From Euryarchaeota archaeon UBA36 (GTDB lineage Archaea; Thermoplasmatota; Poseidoniia; Poseidoniales; Thalassarchaeaceae): a stretch of 8,902 nt of DNA. The notes beneath the pieces are model-generated. The model was not told the DNA's origin and searched no databases. It saw nothing but the letters and a program-made list of their open reading frames with translations. The stretch is taken from contig DAJW01000003.1 in the NCBI GenBank assembly GCA_002496485.1, positions 3,730 through 12,631 on the forward strand, in the 5' to 3' direction. Both the position numbers and the translations under genes were made by a program. Positions 6,982 to 8,902 of the stretch are shown one piece after another (within the stretch, counting starts at the first letter, position 1; every line of letters starts with the position of its first letter).

Positions 6982-7539
6982 GTCATCAAATCGATTCACG
7001 TTTCTAAGTACACTAGGATCCTCAATTAGTAGCGAATGGGGCACTGACGAGAATAGATCGTTTAAAGGCATTTTCTGACTGCTCTCTAGCAATTCTAATA
7101 CTGAGCAAGGTCTGATCAGTGCCAGAAGTGGTTGGCTTCTATTACCATCATGAGGCATAATTAGCACATCTTTATCTTCAATACGTTCTTCTAGGGAAAC
7201 GAATAAATCAGATTTTATCCAAGGAACATCTACAGTACACAATTGAAGAGCTTCTATTTCTTTACACTGAGGATCTTGTAAACTTTCCAAAATTGCTTCA
7301 ATTGGACCGGCATATTTTTTTGCGTCTAATATCCACTCAATTTCAATATCATCATCTATAACTTTCCCATATTCATCAATCTTTTCTGGACTTGATATTG
7401 CTATTCTAATAGGCTCTTTGCCGGCTTTCGCCAATTCTCTAGCGATAATACAAATCATCGGACTTCCATCAACCTCGACCAATGCTTTATCCTCTCGCAT
7501 TCTAGATGACCTTCCGCCTGCTAATAGTAATGAACGGAT
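6973..7539 (-). CDS. mobA: MobA-like nucleotidyltransferase with no canonical start codon
   Basis: MobA-type enzymes attach GMP from GTP to molybdopterin to make the guanine dinucleotide cofactor; relatives in the same fold transfer CMP or act on other substrates. Counting from the AUC at 7537-7539 the protein has 188 residues, close to MobA's usual length. The motifs are LLLAGGRSSRM (4-14) with Lys18 for nucleotide binding, GPIEAIL (78-84), TVDVP (102-106, the metal-binding Asp), RSQPLLAL (134-141) and NVNRFDDL (180-187). The first ATG of the frame (7498-7500) falls inside the signature loop and cannot be the true start, since it would remove LAGGRSSR. Between the upstream in-frame stop (7549-7551) and that ATG there is no ATG, GTG or TTG. 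GAGGTGA at 7544-7550 sits four bases before the AUC. It is the last gene of a four-gene operon. No other cofactor gene is nearby, so the substrate is not established. Confidence 0.82.
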   Translation of the reverse strand: MRSLLLAGGRSSRMREDKALVEVDGSPMICIIARELAKAGKEPIRIAISSPEKIDEYGKVIDDDIEIEWILDAKKYAGPIEAILESLQDPQCKEIEALQLCTVDVPWIKSDLFVSLEERIEDKDVLIMPHDGNRSQPLLALIRPCSVLELLESSQKMPLNDLFSSVPHSLLIEDPSVLRNVNRFDDLK

Positions 7540-7550
7540 TTTTTCACCTC
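7540..7550 (-). promoter_or_regulatory. Strong Shine-Dalgarno site before the MobA-like gene, overlapping an A6 run
   Basis: On the minus strand GAGGTGA is a seven-base perfect complement to the conserved 16S rRNA tail (UCACCUC). It also contains the stop codon TGA of the preceding gene. It is followed by A bases and then ATC. The A run counted from the last base of GAGGTGA is six long (7539-7544). The site marks where translation of the MobA-like protein should begin although no normal start codon is there. Confidence 0.7.
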
Positions 7551-7753
7551 ATTTCATCCAGAAGACTCTGAGCGAATTGTAACTCTTCCATCAAATCTAG
7601 TGTTCGATCTATGAATGTCCGTCTATCATTTCTTGAAGTAGCATCTCCCATCCATTTCATTAACTGTGCGATATCCTTAGAATTTCTTTTTATTGTCCAT
7701 TCTAATACCTCTTCAGCAACTGGGTTATCCGATGGTAGCATTCTTTTTGACAT
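7544..7753 (-). CDS. Small helical protein of unknown function (69 residues)
   Basis: I do not recognise this 69-residue protein. It is strongly charged and predicted almost fully helical, with a helix at about 11-36 (VAEEVLEWTIKRNSKDIAQL) and another at about 43-69 (RRTFIDRTLDLMEELQFAQS), separated by GDATSRND. Hydrophobic residues fall at heptad-like positions, which suggests a helical hairpin that dimerises or binds a partner. It has no membrane segment and no cysteines or histidines. Its ATG overlaps the stop of the preceding gene in TAATG, with GAGGGGA a few bases upstream, so it is probably translationally coupled. Its own stop lies inside the ribosome site of the MobA-like gene. Overlaps on both sides argue that it is a real gene, despite its size. 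A partner or adaptor role within the operon is only a guess. Confidence 0.7.
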   Translation of the reverse strand: MSKRMLPSDNPVAEEVLEWTIKRNSKDIAQLMKWMGDATSRNDRRTFIDRTLDLMEELQFAQSLLDEMR

Positions 7754-8418
7754 TACATCCCCTCATGATTATCAATACTCAAAGTCACTTCATCTTTTAT
7801 TCTACTCAAAATTGAATCCCCTGTATATATTGGAATAGAAGATAGTTTACTAATTATTTCATCGGATATTTCGTGATTAGCTTTCAACATATTAAAGGTA
7901 CAAATTAGTGCTAAATGGCCCTCAATACTTCTCCCAGAACACCATTTTTCTAATATTACATTACTAGGAGCATCTTTTTTTGCTCTAAATAATTCTTCTA
8001 CGACTAATAATATTGCATCCAATGGTTCGGTTTCGTTGAGAATAGATGAGAGAAATTCCCAAGGATTAACATCTAGATTTTTATGGTCTAAATTTGCGAG
8101 TATTAAAGAAGAAAGTGCAATATCTTCCCTTCCATGACGTTTCCATAATCTCTTAATTAATCGCAAAAGTGTGAATTGACGATCACCAGCAAAAGAAAGT
8201 AACCAAGACGCCAAACTTCGCAACAAATCATCCGGTGTACCAAGATAAAACGAATAACCGGCCGACTTACCGATTCTGTCGGTTCCAGATTTCAATATAA
8301 GAGCAGGAACCCCTATTGGATATGCTTCTCTTACAATTTTTGCTAGTTTCCTATCAGATTTATGCACTTTATGTGAAAATTTAGATAAAAAATCATCCAG
8401 TAAGCCGGCATCACTCAT
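7753..8418 (-). CDS. Helical, possibly HEAT-like repeat protein of unknown function
   Basis: The 221 residues match no family I can name with confidence. From about residue 60 to the end the sequence looks like successive amphipathic helix pairs: LLRSLASWLLSFAG (65-78), FTLLRLIKRLWKRHG (82-96), EDIALSSLILANL (98-110), PWEFLSSILNE (119-129), PLDAILLVVEELFRA (132-146) and HLALICTFNMLKA (168-180). This suggests a HEAT- or ARM-like solenoid. The LWKRHGREDIALSSLILANL stretch is loosely reminiscent of the helical repeats in AlkD-type DNA alkylation repair proteins, but I see no clear active site and do not assign that role. The N-terminal 60 residues are more basic (HKVHKSDRKLAKIVR). No signal peptide or membrane helix is present. 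The start overlaps the preceding gene's end by 8 bases and the stop overlaps the next start by 1 base, so expression of the three is probably coupled. Confidence 0.72.
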   Translation of the reverse strand: MSDAGLLDDFLSKFSHKVHKSDRKLAKIVREAYPIGVPALILKSGTDRIGKSAGYSFYLGTPDDLLRSLASWLLSFAGDRQFTLLRLIKRLWKRHGREDIALSSLILANLDHKNLDVNPWEFLSSILNETEPLDAILLVVEELFRAKKDAPSNVILEKWCSGRSIEGHLALICTFNMLKANHEISDEIISKLSSIPIYTGDSILSRIKDEVTLSIDNHEGM

Positions 8419-8899
8419 TATTCCTACTCTTTCCGGGCAAGATGTTTAAATTATCCACTATATCTCCTATTCTATCGGCAGAATCTTTCAGCCTAATTCT
8501 GAATTCTTCAATAAAACTTCTATGCACAATTTCTTCTAATTGTCTATCCAAACTTCTAGTAATAGCTCTATGCTCCGATTCATCTATTCCGAACATTTTT
8601 CTTAAAAATACTATCATCGACAATACATCATCGGATCTATCGGTATGTATTAGCATAGCTTCAAGGACTTGACCATAAACCAATCGCATTTCGTGTTCGT
8701 CAATTCTAGTTCCCTCTCCGGGGTCAATTCCCTTCACTATGGATTCGTATACTAATTTCGGCTCTTCGTCGGATAATTTAAGAGTATGAGCAAGTTTAAC
8801 TAGGATTCTTTTTTCTCCGTTACTTAGTTCACCATCTCTCAATGCAAGTCTAGCCGCATTCCAGAATATCTTTCTTCTATCTTCCAGTACTTCAGCCAT
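8411..8899 (-). CDS. TerB-like helical protein
   Basis: From the ATG at 8897-8899 the protein has 162 residues. Only three more bases are in the window, they leave the frame open, and the real start may lie beyond the edge. Residues 13-52 (NAARLALRDGELSNGEKRIL and onward) fit the TerB/TerB-like helical pattern, in which an acidic DGE.S..E loop joins two helices and is followed by LA..L.LS.EE. A second, weaker copy seems to occur at 73-114 (VLEAMLIHTDRSDDVLSMIV, then FGIDESEH), giving an internal duplication. The TerB fold is found in tellurite-resistance and membrane-associated stress systems, and may bind metal or protein partners; the activity of this one is unknown. The C-terminal part (about 118-151) is another charged helix. 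It heads, or belongs near the head of, the operon ending with the MobA-like gene. No tellurite-resistance partner genes are visible. Confidence 0.65.
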   Translation of the reverse strand: MAEVLEDRRKIFWNAARLALRDGELSNGEKRILVKLAHTLKLSDEEPKLVYESIVKGIDPGEGTRIDEHEMRLVYGQVLEAMLIHTDRSDDVLSMIVFLRKMFGIDESEHRAITRSLDRQLEEIVHRSFIEEFRIRLKDSADRIGDIVDNLNILPGKSRNNE

Positions 8900-8902
8900 G
8901 AT

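Noticed and set aside
7498..7500. ATG inside the MobA-like frame taken as the gene start
   Set aside because: It would remove LLLAGGRSSR, the nucleotide-binding loop present in frame just upstream.
7753..8418. Assignment of the helical orphan as an AlkD-type DNA alkylation repair protein
   Set aside because: The resemblance is limited to one helix pair and no active-site residues can be aligned by eye.
7611..8672. Plus-strand frames of 75 and 76 codons (7611-7838 and 8442-8672)
   Set aside because: They are antisense to the coupled minus-strand operon and have no promoter or ribosome site.
1..8902. tRNA or rRNA genes, insertion sequences, CRISPR arrays, prophage or toxin-antitoxin genes
   Set aside because: No cloverleaf, inverted terminal repeats, regular direct repeats or matching proteins were seen; the window is almost fully filled by the genes listed.

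Overview
The window is AT-rich, densely packed DNA that reads as archaeal. The evidence is a group II chaperonin (thermosome) subunit, TATA-like boxes placed about 26 bases before several start codons (the leaderless arrangement common in archaea), and Shine-Dalgarno sites mainly before genes inside operons. The mix of a thermosome with bacterial-type purine enzymes (PurH, PurN) and a class II photolyase would suit a sunlit-water planktonic euryarchaeon such as Marine Group II/III (Poseidoniales-like). That placement is inference, not something the sequence proves.

Layout from left to right. Positions 1-460 (minus) hold the N-terminal part of a sulfotransferase-like protein that runs off the left edge. 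It is divergent from a small three-helix membrane protein (556-882, plus). Next on the plus strand come a divergent thermosome paralogue (961-2532), purH (2567-4162) and a class II photolyase (4228-5751) with its own TATA box. The photolyase converges, with 7 bases between stop codons, on a DUF454/YbaN-like membrane protein (5759-6244, minus). A divergent promoter region separates that gene from purN (6349-6981, plus). purN overlaps by 9 bases the end of a tightly coupled minus-strand operon reaching the right edge: TerB-like helical protein, helical orphan, 69-residue helical orphan, and a MobA-type nucleotidyltransferase.

PurH and PurN both use 10-formyltetrahydrofolate in de novo purine synthesis, but they lie in separate transcription units with the photolyase and the DUF454 gene between them. 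The right-hand operon is the best candidate for something undescribed. Three proteins I cannot assign precisely are translationally coupled to one another and followed by a MobA-like enzyme. The MobA-like frame carries the full N-terminal LAGGRSSRM signature yet has no ATG, GTG or TTG upstream of it. A strong Shine-Dalgarno and an A6 run sit exactly where the start should be, so an AUC start, slippage, or a one-base assembly error are the live explanations.

No tRNA, rRNA, insertion sequence, CRISPR array or long repeat was seen, and no gene-free stretch exceeds about 105 bases.
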